Positions 34,762-45,312 of a DNA stretch of 64,000 nucleotides are shown in pieces. The translations under genes were made by a program, and so were the position numbers. Position 1 is the first letter of the stretch. Each line of letters starts with the position of its first letter. The stretch comes from Pelobates cultripes (lineage: Eukaryota > Chordata > Amphibia > Anura > Pelobatidae). The DNA is taken from NCBI GenBank assembly GCA_933207985.1, contig OW240912.1, positions 104,625,204 to 104,689,203 of the forward strand. Reading direction: 5' to 3'. Under the pieces are notes generated by a model that was given only the letters and a program-made list of their open reading frames with translations, did not search any database and was not told where the DNA came from.

Positions 34762-35856
34762 TGTTACGACACGTACCGTCGGGTAGATGAAGCCGCCGTT
34801 TAGTGAATAATCCCCTTCTCCAGAAATGCAGTTTAAATCCAGCCGACCGCCAAACTCCCGAACGAAGTCCACGAACACGGCAACTCCCGATCAGCAAAAC
34901 AGTCGAACGCCTTCAAACAGCTAAAAATAACGAAAGCGCTGTCCCAGTAATAATTCCCCCCACAAACGAGACCAAGCTCCGTCTTGAGGGTCAAATGAAG
35001 ATCTGTTTAATGGGGGCTACCTGCCCGGTATTTATGCAGGTCTCCATAAGGTGGACACTCCCCGAGGGGACCTTGTGGAAGACTGTAAAACATATTGGAC
35101 AGTAGCCAATCGCAGTGGCTTCAATAATAGCCCTTCCCATCTTACCCATAAATCCGTCTTCTCTACCCCGGAGATAATTAGGAAGAAACCTAATTATCTC
35201 CCAAGGTAGAGACAATCGCCATTTTAACTTACAGTAATAAAAATACATTAAAATACATAACTGAAGAAATAACGAATGCATATAGTTCGTGTAACATATC
35301 CCCAGACAGCCTGGATCTGAGTGCATGTTTTCACCGAATAGCGCTCAGATCCAATGTATCTAGTCGAATCGCCATGGAGTCAAAGTCTTTCACCAGTCCT
35401 TCGGTATACGAATGACTCCATGGGATGGCTGTCTGGGTGAAAGTCCATACGAATGAATAAAAACTCCCGAACGACCGACGTTCGCATGCCTTGTCGAAAT
35501 GGAAGGTAGGCAGCAGCTTCCAGCAGTGTTCGGTAGTTTAAGTGTCCGTTTTTAGTTCCATACAGTTTGTACCGAACACCGCTATGCGTTCGTATGTCCC
35601 AAAATGGCCGCTGCCTCGTGGTCGACATGCGAACGACGACCACCCATACGAATGGAATGGAGAGGTGTCTGCGGTTAACCACAACGTTCTAATTGTGGCC
35701 AAGAGGTTAACCAGCAGCACACTCCTCTCCTGGGTGGTCATTCGTTCGGTAGTTTCAATCGGTAGTTTGCAAATTACACGAACGGGGGTATATGAACAGG
35801 AAATCCAGCGAACAAAGGGAAACAGACGAACCAGCAATACAGATGAATCTGTCACA
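34762..35856 (-). mobile_element. LTR copy C, 3' LTR of the Gmr1-type element
   Basis: It runs from TGTTACGACAC to CTGTCACA, so its own strand (minus) starts TGTGACAG and ends GTGTCGTAACA. It is about 1095 bp. Next to it on the gene side is a purine tract (AAGGGGGGAGCCG on the minus strand, 35857-35869), the expected polypurine primer for plus-strand DNA synthesis. It contains the same two hairpins as copies A and B, at 35168-35202 and 35301-35437. Confidence 0.9.
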
Positions 35857-35929
35857 CGGCTCCCCCCTTATGGGACACTCTGGCAGACCCGGCTTGACCC
35901 TTTGGCGGGTCAACGTGGGGATGACCGGA

Positions 35930-38480
35930 CTAAGATGGGGTGAGGATGTTGGTTTGCCTGGACAATCCATCTGCATTCCTGTTCTGCTTACCGGGTCGAT
36001 AACTGATGGTGAAGTTATAGGGTTGAAGGGCTAAACTCCACCTCAGCAGTCTGCCATTGTCTCCGGAGACCCGGTTAAGCCAGACAAGGGGATTGTGGTC
36101 CGTCACCAGGGAAAATTCCTGTCCATATAAATACGGGCTTAACTTTTTCAATGCCCACACCAGGGCCAAACACTCCTTCTCCACTGCCGCATAACTCACT
36201 TCTCTGGGTAACAGCTTTCTACTGAGATATGCGACAGGGTGCTCTCCTCCATCTTCCCCGACCTGGCTCAGCACAGCCCCCAGTCCATACATGGAAGCAT
36301 CTGTATGAACGAGAAAACGTTTGTTAGGGACTGGGGCAGCCAGGACAGGGGCATTCACAAGAGCTTGTTTGAGTGCTTGAAACGCAGCTTCACAAGCTGG
36401 AGACCACAGGACCTGTTTAGGGAGATTTTTCTTTGTCAGGTCAGTCAGGGGTTTAGCAATAGTGCTGTAGTCGGGGACAAAGCGTCTATAGTACCCTGCT
36501 GTCCCTAGGAATGCTAACACCTGGGTCTTAGTGATAGGTGTGGGCCAGTTAGCTACTGCCTCTATCTTGGCTGGCTCTGGTCTCTGGCTCCCACACCCTA
36601 CTCTGTGACCCAGGTACTGCACTTCAGCCATGCCTAAATGGCACTTCTCTGGCTTCAATGTCAGGCCAGCGGCCCGAATTTTGTCCAGTACTACCCCTAC
36701 ATGTACCAGGTGTTCTTCCCAGGACTCACTGTAGATCGCAATGTCATCCAGGTATGCACAAGCAAATTCCTGGAATCTATCAAGAAGTCTATCCACCATA
36801 CACTGGAAGGTAGCCGGTGCATTCTTCATCCCAAATGGCATGACCTTAAATTGGTACAGGCCAAATGGGGTGACGAAGGCCGACTTGGGGATAGCATCCT
36901 CGGCCAGGGGAATCTGCCAGTAGCCCTTGCACAGGTCTATGGTGGTCAGATAGCGTCCCCTGGCAATGTGATCTAACAATTCATCTACCCGGGGCATCGG
37001 GTAGGCGTCAGTGGTAGTCCGCTCATTGAGACGCCTGTAGTCCACACAGAACCGGGTGGTCCCATCCTTCTTGGGCACCAGGACTACAGGCGAGGCCCAA
37101 GGGCTATCGGAGTGTTCGATGACCCCCAGCTGGGTCATCTCCTGTATCTCCTTCCGCATTCCTTCCCGGACTGCTTCAGGGATACGGTAAGGGGGTTGTC
37201 GCAGAGGGTTCTGTCCAGGGGTTTCTACCTTGTGTACAGCTAGGGTAGTGTAACCAGGTTCTTGGGAGAAGGTCGCCTGCTTTTCCCACAGAAGCTGTCT
37301 TGCCTGGCCCTTCTCGGTGGAGCTCAATCTGTCCCCTAGCTGTACCAGGCTAGTAAGATCCGTCTGGGGGTCCCTCTCTAACAAATCTGGTAAGGGTAAA
37401 CTTTCTGTATCATCTGCAGCAGGGGCACATACTGCAGCGACATTCTCTGGTCTCTCCTGATACTCCTTTAGCATGTTCACATGGAAGGATCGCTGGATCC
37501 TTTCATCTGAACAGCTGGCTATAAGGTAGGTAGTATCACATATCTGTGCTAACACCTTATACGGGCCCTGCCAAGATGCCTGCATCTTGTTTGCCTTCAC
37601 AGGTTTGAGTACTAACACTTTCTGCCCAACCTGGAAGACTCGCTGTCGGGCACCCCGATCGTACCACCTCTTCTGTCTCCCCTGAGCCACCTGGAGATTC
37701 TCCCTTACCATTAGGGACAGTTTCTCCATGCGGTCCCGGAGTTCCAGAACATACGGTACTATGGGGGTCCCTTCCTGCTCTGTCTCCCTCTCCCAGTGGC
37801 CTCTAATGAGATCTAGGGGTCCGCGGACCCTTCTCCCATATAGCAACTCAAAGGGGGAGAACCCAGTAGATTCCTGAGGCACCTCTCTGTAGGAAAACAA
37901 CAGATGAGGCAGGAATCGCTCCCAGTCTCTGCAAGTGTCAGAAAAGGTCCTCAGCATCTGTTTGAGGGTACCGTTAAATCGCTCGCAGAGACCGTTAGTC
38001 TGTGGATGGTAAGGTGAGCTAAGCAGCGGTTTAATACCGCACACCTTCCACAGTTGCTGGGTGAGCACAGCGGTGAATTGGGTTCCCTGGTCAGAGAGAA
38101 TCTCTTGAGGGAACCCGACTCTGGTAAAAATCCTAACCAGGGCATCAGCAACTGTCTCTGCCTCTATATTAGACAGCGCTACTGCCTCTGGATAGCGAGT
38201 GGCATAATCCACCACGGTGAGAATATATTTCTTACCGGATGGACTAGCCCTGGCCAGTGGACCCACAATGTCAACGGCTATGCGGGCAAAGGGCTCCCCA
38301 ATGATAGGCATAGACATAAGCCTAGCTCTTGGGTGGTCCCCCCGCTTTCCTACCCGTTGACATGTGTCACACGTACTGCAGTATGTCCGAACAGCCTGAT
38401 TAAAGTTTGGCCAAAAGAAGTTCTGCATGATCCTATAGGCTGTGCGGCGGGAACCTATTATGTCCAGCTAGGGGAACATC
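35930..38480 (-). pseudogene. Gmr1-type pol: integrase, reverse transcriptase, RNase H
   Basis: A long open stretch of 832 residues runs from 38428 to the stop at 35930. Integrase comes first: a zinc-binding CSTCDTC (residues 17-23), D53 in AVDIVGPL, D113 in LSDQGTQF and E149 in NGLCERFNGTL, giving D-D-35-E. A GPY/F-type module WQGPYKVL lies near 283-290. RT follows with FCVDYRRLNERTTTDAYPMP, LTTIDLCKGYWQIPL and YLDDIAIYS (near 565), then VQYLGHRVG and FLGTAGYYRRFV. RNase H has VHTDASMYGLGAVL, EKECLALVWAL and VTDHNPLVW. Upstream of 38428 the integrase HHCC text (IGHDVPLAGH, about 38456-38485) lies in another frame, so a one-base shift separates them. All catalytic acids are intact. Confidence 0.93.
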
Positions 38481-39279
38481 ATGCCCTATCCGCAGAATCT
38501 CTTGCCGGTGGGCTGGTTCCAGCAGCACGGATCTGGGCACGGGTAGTCACTGGGTTGACATCGGCAGGTCCCATTGGAGCATAAGCGGACACCAAAGTGG
38601 CCAAGTCATTCCCAAGCAAAACATCAGCAGGCAAGTCTTTCATGACCCCCACATTCACGTGTCCAGAGCCCACCCCCCAATCCAAGTGAACCCGGGCAAC
38701 CGGTAAACGGAACACTGCACCTCCCGCCACCCTCACTGCCACAGTATTTCCAGTGTGCTGGTGTTCTGAAACAAGGTTCTTTTGGAGCAAAGTCATAGTG
38801 GCTCCGGTGTCTCTCAGACCCGTTACTGCTTTGCCATTCAGTTTAACGGTCTGCCTGTGCTGTTGACGGTTATCCTGCTGCGCTGCTTGTACTGGATCCG
38901 CCTCATGTAGTATACCCCAAAATTCCTCCTGCTCAAGACAGTGAGCGGAAGGTTGGGGTGGCTGCTGGTTTCCGCCGGCTGGTCTTCTCCACGACTGGGC
39001 TTGGCTAGAATTGTTTAATGGGCACTCGGGTCGCTTGTGCCCCAACTGCTTGCACCCATAGCACCGGATAGGCTGTGAGTAATCCCGGGCGTTGAACCGG
39101 GCTGGCTGAGTATAATTGTTCGCTGTTGGCATGGTGGGGGTGCGTTGCGCTGGGTGTTGGTACACTGCAGTGTTTGGAGGGGCTGCTGGTTTGTACTCCA
39201 CTCGGGTAGGGACCTTGGCTGCTGTCTGGTCCAGTTTCCTGGCATCAGTGTACTCATCAGCCAGACGAGCAGCTTTGGG
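38479..39279 (-). pseudogene. Gmr1-type gag C-terminus and aspartic protease (partial)
   Basis: The open frame reaches from the truncation at 39279 (AARLADEYTDARKLDQ...) to a stop at 38479. The nucleocapsid zinc knuckle is CYGCKQLGHKRPEC (CX2CX4HX4C, about 39015-39065). The protease active site reads RDTGATMTLL (about 38790-38830; DTG triad), followed by VLLGNDLATLVSAYAP (about 38590-38625), the flap-to-C-terminal region. Frame exit into the integrase part requires shifts near 38479-38510. Whether one of these is programmed or all are mutations cannot be told from one copy. Confidence 0.88.
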
Positions 39280-39527
39280 ACATACGAACGACGACCACCC
39301 TGAATTCGTGTAACTGAGAAGTGTCTGCGGTTAACCACAACGTTCTAATTGGGATCAATAGGTTAACCAGCAGCACACTTCTCTCCTGGGTGGCCGTCCG
39401 TTCGGCTAGTTTGTTCGGGAAAAAAACCAGTCATTCGAATGGTTGGGCTATAGAAAACAGCCATTCATACGAACAGGATAAAACAGACGAATACACCTAA
39501 AATAAGCAGACAGATGGTTCTGTCACA
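39280..39527 (-). mobile_element. LTR fragment D (5' part of a split LTR)
   Basis: It aligns with 35617-35856 of copy C: CATACGAACGACGACCACC, GTGTCTGCGGTTAACCACAA, GGTTAACCAGCAGCACAC and the terminus CTGTCACA at 39520-39527. It supplies the part missing from copy B, so B plus D makes one complete LTR of about 1.1 kb, broken by the Gmr1-type element. The outer flanks form the 5-bp duplication described for copy B. Confidence 0.87.
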
Positions 39528-40530
39528 ATCCTCAACAAATCTGGCATACTCAATAATGTGGTTGGTGTATTTTGACAGTAAAAATTGTTTCTTGTAACAG
39601 TACATGTAAGCATTGGCGTATGAGGGCGCCATAGCCGCCCCCATCGCAGTTCCCGACATTTGAAGGTAAAAATTATCTTCAAATTTAAAGCAGTTACATG
39701 TCAATGCTATATGTAGGAATTCAAGAAGATACTCAATTGGTGGCCCAGAGTATACATCTGAGTCAATGAGTATTTCTTGGAGAGCATTGATTCCCTGTGT
39801 GTGCGGTGGTATTGTATAAAGACTTTGGACATATAGTCACCAGTAACGTGTTGTCCTTGTCAAGTTTCATTTGCTGTATCTGTGTTGTCCCTGGAAATCT
39901 GGGGTGTCCCTTAGGCATGTAGGTAATTTATTAATAGTTTATTTGATATGAAAATCAATTAATTTGGCTATGGGCTCAAGGAGACCGTCTTGTGCCAAGA
40001 CGATTGGTCTTCCAGGCGGGTAAACCGTATATTTATGGATTTTGGGAGTTGTGTACAGAATAGGATGTTAAGGTACAATCACATATAGATATTGGGATAA
40101 TTTTTTGTTGATAGCTTCCATTTGTAGTCCCAGCTGTATGTGTGTATTAATCTTTTTTTTGGAATGGGAATACCAGATCGAACGTCAATCTATGGTATGT
40201 GGTATTGTCTCAAAGTTGTTTGAGTATTTCTGCTTTGTAGTTGAAATAGGTTTGGATAACTACAGCTCCCCCTTTCTCAGCAGGGCGCATGATGTTCTTA
40301 TCATGTTGCAGATTTTTAAGTGCTTCTCGTTCCAACTTGGTAAGATTATGTCTGTGAGGGGGAGGTGCCTGAACAATGTCATCCATTCTAGAGAGACTTA
40401 CATAAGGGGGTAACCCATTTGCAAAACCAAATAAATTACAATAGTGTCTGACAGGTGCCAATAGGCATGTCCCTCACAAATCTAATTTTGTTTTTAAAAA
40501 GTCCCCTTACCATATTTTTCCTATTGTCAC
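39528..40530 (-). pseudogene. Penelope-like element: N-terminal half of RT
   Basis: Minus-strand translation from 40461 gives LPPYVSLSRMDDIVQA, LTKLEREALKNLQHDKN and RPAEKGGAVVI (PLE N-terminal box), then, in other frames, [20 protein letters not shown] (about 39990-40050), MYVQSLYTIPP (A motif region; the catalytic Asp is not preserved), FYLQMSGTAMGAAMAPSYAN (39605-39665) and IIEYARFVED (39533-39562), which leads into the catalytic DD. There the LTR sequence interrupts it. With the duplication collapsed the text reads RFVDDIFLIW across the break. Stops and frame changes show that decay preceded or accompanied the insertions. Confidence 0.9.
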
Positions 40531-40624
40531 CCTATTAAAGATTTATTATTTTTTCATATTTTTTTGGAGGGACTTATTTGTGTGTGACATGCATATTGGC
40601 ACCTCTCAGACACTATTGTAATTT
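40433..40624. repeat. inverted repeat at the PLE 5' end
   Basis: About 48 bases at 40433-40480 (ACAATAGTGTCTGACAGGTG onward) recur in inverse orientation at 40577-40624 with few mismatches, around a spacer of about 96 bases. The left arm is PLE coding sequence on the minus strand. This implies a head-to-head fragment of a second PLE copy, an arrangement known for PLE insertions. Confidence 0.8.
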
Positions 40625-41786
40625 GGATATCTAATAATTACAATTCCTATCACATTTCCTATGTTTCTCAATGGGAGCTTTTCAACTCATTAAGAGTGTT
40701 TTCTACACCAGTGAAATTGCTCGGATACAAACACTAGTAAATGTCAGTTTTCATAAACTTTCCATGGTGCTAAAAATGTTTAATGTCAGCCCTTTAACCA
40801 ATTGAGGAGCTTATTTTATTATGGCCTGAAAAGTAAAATTAAAAAAGTAAAAATAGAGGAGTCTCCAACAGAATGTGGCTGCTGATTCCACTGGTTTCAA
40901 TGGTGATTGCACCACTTTTAGTACATTGCATTTTTCAGAAAACAACAGTTTAATTAATCTCCCCTAAAGCTTGTTTTTCTTACTCCTATACATAATGTGT
41001 CTCTGTTCTGTGGATTTTGGACCTTACTGCTATATTTTTAATATACTTTTAAAAGAAAATGGGGCATCGAATAGACACAAGTTATAGTTGATGTTCATCT
41101 TATCCAATTGTGCAATTTAAAGATAAATTACAGTTCAACAACAAAATAAACATTCATAGATTCCTTAATCAATATTTTAGCACTTCACAGACCTGACATT
41201 GTTTTAGGTTTTGTTGCATGCACGTTATCTAAAGATTGAACCACTAATGTGCATTTTACAGCTAAATATCATGTTTTTGCTTTGTAAACTTACAGTATAT
41301 ATTAATGACATTTAATAATACCAATGTGTATATGTCTAGTTTTGTAGACCATTTACTTGATGTAAGTTTCAGAGGAATGCAATTAAGATATAATGGAAAG
41401 CAAGTGGAAGAATTGTGTGATGGTTGACTAATTTCATCATAAGCTCATTTTGTTTTTTCATCCCAAGCCAATTACTTTGCAAGGAAAAAGTTTAAATATC
41501 CATGTTAATTACATTTATTACTGCTTACTGTAGCAGTTTGCCCAAATGATCCAATCTGCTATAGGCAGCTGCTGATAGTTAGACAATGCATTATTAAGTG
41601 GTATTGCTGTGACATTTTGCTGCAAATATTTTCTTTTCCGAATGTATAATAAGAAAAAAATTAGAGATAACCACTACTGGTGAATGAAGACAACTATTAA
41701 TTTACTGGTGTAAGTAATATTCATGCAACACATTTTGTAGATTGTAAGCTCATATGAGCAGGGCCTTTACATTTCCACTTTCTTGA
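40625..41786. other. no gene recognised
   Basis: AT-rich non-coding sequence between the PLE and the CR1-like fragment. Confidence 0.4.
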
Positions 41787-42213
41787 AACATAGAAAAATA
41801 GAAACATAGAATGTGATGGCAGATAAGAACCACTGAACCCATCTAGCCTGCCCAATTTTCATTAGTCCCTGGCCTTATCTTATAGCTAGGACAGCCTTAT
41901 GCCTATCCCACACATGCTTAAACGCCTTCACTTTGTTAACCTCTACCACTTCAGCTGGAAGGCTATTCCATGCATCCACTACCCTCTCAGTAAAATAATA
42001 CTTCCTGATAATATTTTTAAACCTTTGCCCCTCTAGTTGAAGACCATGTCCTCTTGTTGTGGTAGTTTTTCTTCTTTTAAATATAGTCTCCTCCTTTACT
42101 GTGTTGATTCCCTTTATGTATTTAAATGTTTCTATCATATCCCCCCTGTCTCGTCTTTCCTCCAAGCTATACAATCTATAATTGCATAGCACCACAGAAT
42201 ATGTTGGCGCCAT
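41787..42213 (-). pseudogene. CR1-like LINE 3' end (copy c), minus strand
   Basis: The minus strand reads RRDRGDMIETFKYIKGIN, ETIFKRRKTTTTRGH, FTERVVDAWNSLPAEVVEV and AFKHVWDRHKAVLAIR, the extreme C-terminus of the CR1-like polyprotein also seen in copies a and b. The 3' tail on the plus strand starts AAACATAGAAAAATAGAAAC at 41787. Here the reading frame is uninterrupted for about 110 codons, so this copy is better preserved than the others, but it is heavily 5' truncated. Confidence 0.93.
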
Positions 42214-42943
42214 ATAAATAATAATCAGAATAGTGGTTTATCACTTAAAATTACAATATCCCGTAATGTTGAGAGACAAACCACTATTGTGATTATCAGC
42301 TTTCCATTTACTTTAACTTTTTAAATTGGTATAGATATATTGTGACATTACATGTTAAGATAAATAAAGGTCGGATTGACTTTAATAAGGTTCCCAGGGG
42401 CCAGGTGTACCAGAGGATGTGCAGTTATAGAACCACTCATGCATCTCTTACTGCTGTTGAAGCTATTGAGACAGCCAAGCACTAACTATTGTAAACTATT
42501 TGCTCTGTTTTGTGACATTTATCAGATATTACACATATTTACTTTAATCATCACAAACTGTTGGTTAATTCATAATCTTAATATTCCTTATATTTATAGC
42601 ACCTCCAATTGTAAATCCTTAATCTGTACTCATATCAGATCCATAGCAATACATACTTCTATCAGATCTCTGGCCACCTATATAACAAATAGGTGATGGA
42701 TAGAAAAATAGATGAATAGAGAGACATTTATATAGATGAAAACCTCTTTGAGTTTATGGTCCTTCACTCCCTCCATCAAGCATATAATAGATTTGTGCAA
42801 GGTAAAGAAATTTGTTTTACCTGAACCACATTGTCCAAAAATAAATACATTTATGGATGGTAGAATATCCACCGTTGAAAAAGATTCAGAAAAACAAATC
42901 AGACAAACCAAAATAGGCCAATCTGTGCACTGCAAAATATATA
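42214..42943. other. no gene recognised
   Basis: AT-rich sequence; short open frames lack recognisable features. Confidence 0.4.
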
Positions 42944-43967
42944 CAGAGGCGGCTTTCTAATAAGGCAGTTTTGGCGGCCGCCTAAGGCCACGCGCTGGCT
43001 GGTGCCCTGCGGCCGCCTAAACCACCCTAGGGCAGTCTGTCGGGTCCTTGGTCAGTGACTGAGGACCCAACACCAGGAGGAGGCCCAGCGGCTTGCTCAT
43101 TATGCCACTGGGTGCAAGGCCCCTCCTGTCTACCCGACCAACAATCGCAGACACTGTTCTGCAGCTCCGCAGAACTGGAGACCATGTGTCTCGTGAGAAC
43201 TGGCCAATCAGGCCTCTCCCTCTCGTGGCCTCTCCCTCTCATCATCACCCCCCTCTCCCTCTCATCACCCCCTCACACCATCACCCCCCTTCTCCCTCAC
43301 ACCATCACCCCCCTTCTCCCTCACACCATCACCCCCCTTCTCCCTCACACCATCACCCCCCTTCTCCCTCACACCATCACTCCCCTTCTCCCTCTCACCA
43401 TCAACCCCCCTCCCTCTCACCATCAGCTGACTAAATAGAGATACACAGATATACACACATACTGACAACATAGAGATACACACTGACATAGTGACTGGCA
43501 GACATATGAACACACATACTGACACACACACTGACACACAGACACAGACATACTGACACAAACACAGAGACATACTGACACACATGAAACTTTACAAATG
43601 TATTTATTTATTACCTTATTCAGGAGGATGGATTCCCAGGGGTCCAGTGGTAGGCTGAGGTAGTTGGGAGTGAGAGGTTCAGCCCTCTCCTTATGACCTT
43701 CTCCTCCCTTCCGCGCAGCTTCACTGTATCTGGGAGGAAGTGACTCATGGAAGTCACGTCCTCCCAGCCTGCTGCCATAAAGCAAGGGGGCCCGGTCGCG
43801 CTTAGTGTGTGGGCCCCTGGTGCAGCTGCGGCACCAGTGGGCCCATGGGGCAGATAAAAAAAAAGTTTTGCAGACAGCAGGGCCCACGGGGCAGCTGCCT
43901 TGGGCCCCCAGGAGTAATTGGACCTGGGGCAGCTGCCCCGTTTGCCCCGCTTTAAGGACGGCACTGT
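42944..43967. mobile_element. hAT-like non-autonomous element, ends uncertain
   Basis: The left edge CAGAGGCGGCTTTCTAATAAGG and an inverted edge near 43940-43967 (GCTTTAAGGACGGCACTG) resemble hAT termini. The interior is GC-rich with CCGCC and GGGGCAGCTGCC boxes, a 24-bp minisatellite and a CA-rich tract. Flanking bases do not form a matching 8-bp duplication, so the ends may belong to different nested copies. Open frames in it are repeat artefacts. Confidence 0.5.
43262..43400. repeat. 24-bp minisatellite, about 5 units
   Basis: The unit contains CACACCATCACCCCCCTTCT and repeats about five times almost exactly, giving Ser/His/Pro- or Leu/Pro-rich spurious frames. Diverged units flank it on both sides. 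Confidence 0.92.
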
Positions 43968-45304
43968 ACTCTGGCAAAACACTGCGCTGCACCAATCAGA
44001 TGTGATTTTACTACACTATTTCACGTGCGTGCCTCTGCTGGTTGTCAGTATGACAGCCACTAGAGGCAGATTAACCCTGCCATTAATACTCTGCTGTTCC
44101 TGCACAATGGCAATGGGGACATGTCATTCAGAACACTTCAATAATATGAAGTCGTCTGGGTATCTATAGAGTACCTTTTATCTTTCTAAAACTAAACTTC
44201 ACACTATTTCCCTCTCAAGTAATTCACCTCCATTTATTTCACTGAACTTTAATAGGACATCTATAACACCAACTGCACGACCTTGCTGCCTATGAGTTAC
44301 TTTTGACTTACGGTTTCTCTTCAAACCCATTCCACATTCTTTATTTTCTAACTCAAGATACAACTACAGCACTTGTTCATGCACTCATCATTACCAGACT
44401 TGACTATTGCAGTTCACTACTCATTGGCCTTCCAAATATCTGCATTGACCCTCGTCAGTCTCCACTGAATGAAATTACTCAGCACTGCACAATAGGTGTA
44501 CTAAGAGACATCTCTCTTTTTTTCCTACCACTGTCTATTTCTATCTCTTGTTCTCTCTCTCTCTTTCTCCCTATTGGTACTCCTGCTAGAACTCTATGAC
44601 TCTTTATACCATCTTAAGATAAACTTTACTATTTCAAATAGTTTGATAAGAAATATAGATACCAAAAAGTATTTGCACTTTTATCTTCAGTTCAGATCAC
44701 TGTGTTCCTATAAGAAAATAATCAATCCGTAACTCCAGATTAATAAAAGACAAAGAAAGCACCAATAACTAAATGTCAGATTTATTCCAGTACCTTAACG
44801 TTATAATAGCTGTGTTGAGATGATTCGAAGATGTCCATACGCATTGTTGCTCATTCTGTCTGTTGGTGGAATGTTGCAGTTTGCTTGAGATTGGGCCAAA
44901 TATTACAACCACATTAAAAACACACAAAGATCACCCTTCCCACTTGCTGATGAGATCTTTCGAAAGCAGCAAAAATATTGTCTTTGCCACAATAAGTCAT
45001 AAAACCATACAAACGCAATAGAAGGAAACTGTTTCAAGTTCAGCTCGTTGTATTGGCTATAGTGTCTGGAATGCTCTGGTACTGTCCTTCCATTTAGCAT
45101 TAAGCCATTTTAAAGCAGTTTATCATTAAATAACACCAACACTAAACTCACTAAATAAGTGTCCCTGACTACGCACTACCTGGCTCCCGGAGGTATGGCA
45201 AAGGCAGAGATTATACTCCTCTTTCTAGCCAAATCAATTTATACCAGCAGTGGGTGCCATGATAGGTTGAAATTGGTCAACTGACACTCTCAGCCAAATC
45301 CACT
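43968..45304. other. mostly featureless; LINE fragment inside
   Basis: Apart from the LINE fragment at 44300-44500, this interval has no recognised feature. Confidence 0.4.
44300..44500 (+). pseudogene. LINE RT C-terminal fragment
   Basis: The plus strand reads ALVHALIITRLDYCSSLLIG (about 44365-44425). The pattern LVHA.I.SRLDYCNSLL.GLP is strongly conserved just after the RT domain in several vertebrate LINE clades. The frame stays open to about 44599 but loses similarity. It is a short orphan piece. Confidence 0.7.
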
Positions 45305-45312
45305 GGTGCTCA

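Larger units (their letters stand above)
35857..39279 (-). mobile_element. Gmr1-type Ty3/gypsy retrotransposon body, 5' truncated
   Basis: Internal region of an LTR retrotransposon on the minus strand. It holds the end of gag, protease, integrase, RT and RNase H in that order. The 5' LTR, primer-binding site and most of gag are missing: the gag frame is open to 39279 and is then joined directly to the LTR fragment at 39280. Integrase upstream of RT is characteristic of Gmr1-like elements of deuterostomes; ordinary Ty3/gypsy elements have integrase last. The polypurine tract lies at 35857-35869. Confidence 0.93.

Noticed and set aside
38054..38584. Plus-strand 176-codon frame antisense to the Gmr1 pol
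   Set aside because: A shadow of the integrase gene on the opposite strand; no family features.
43055..43585. Long overlapping open frames with HHPPSPS or DGVREKGG repeats
   Set aside because: Produced by the 24-bp minisatellite and the adjacent CA-rich tract.
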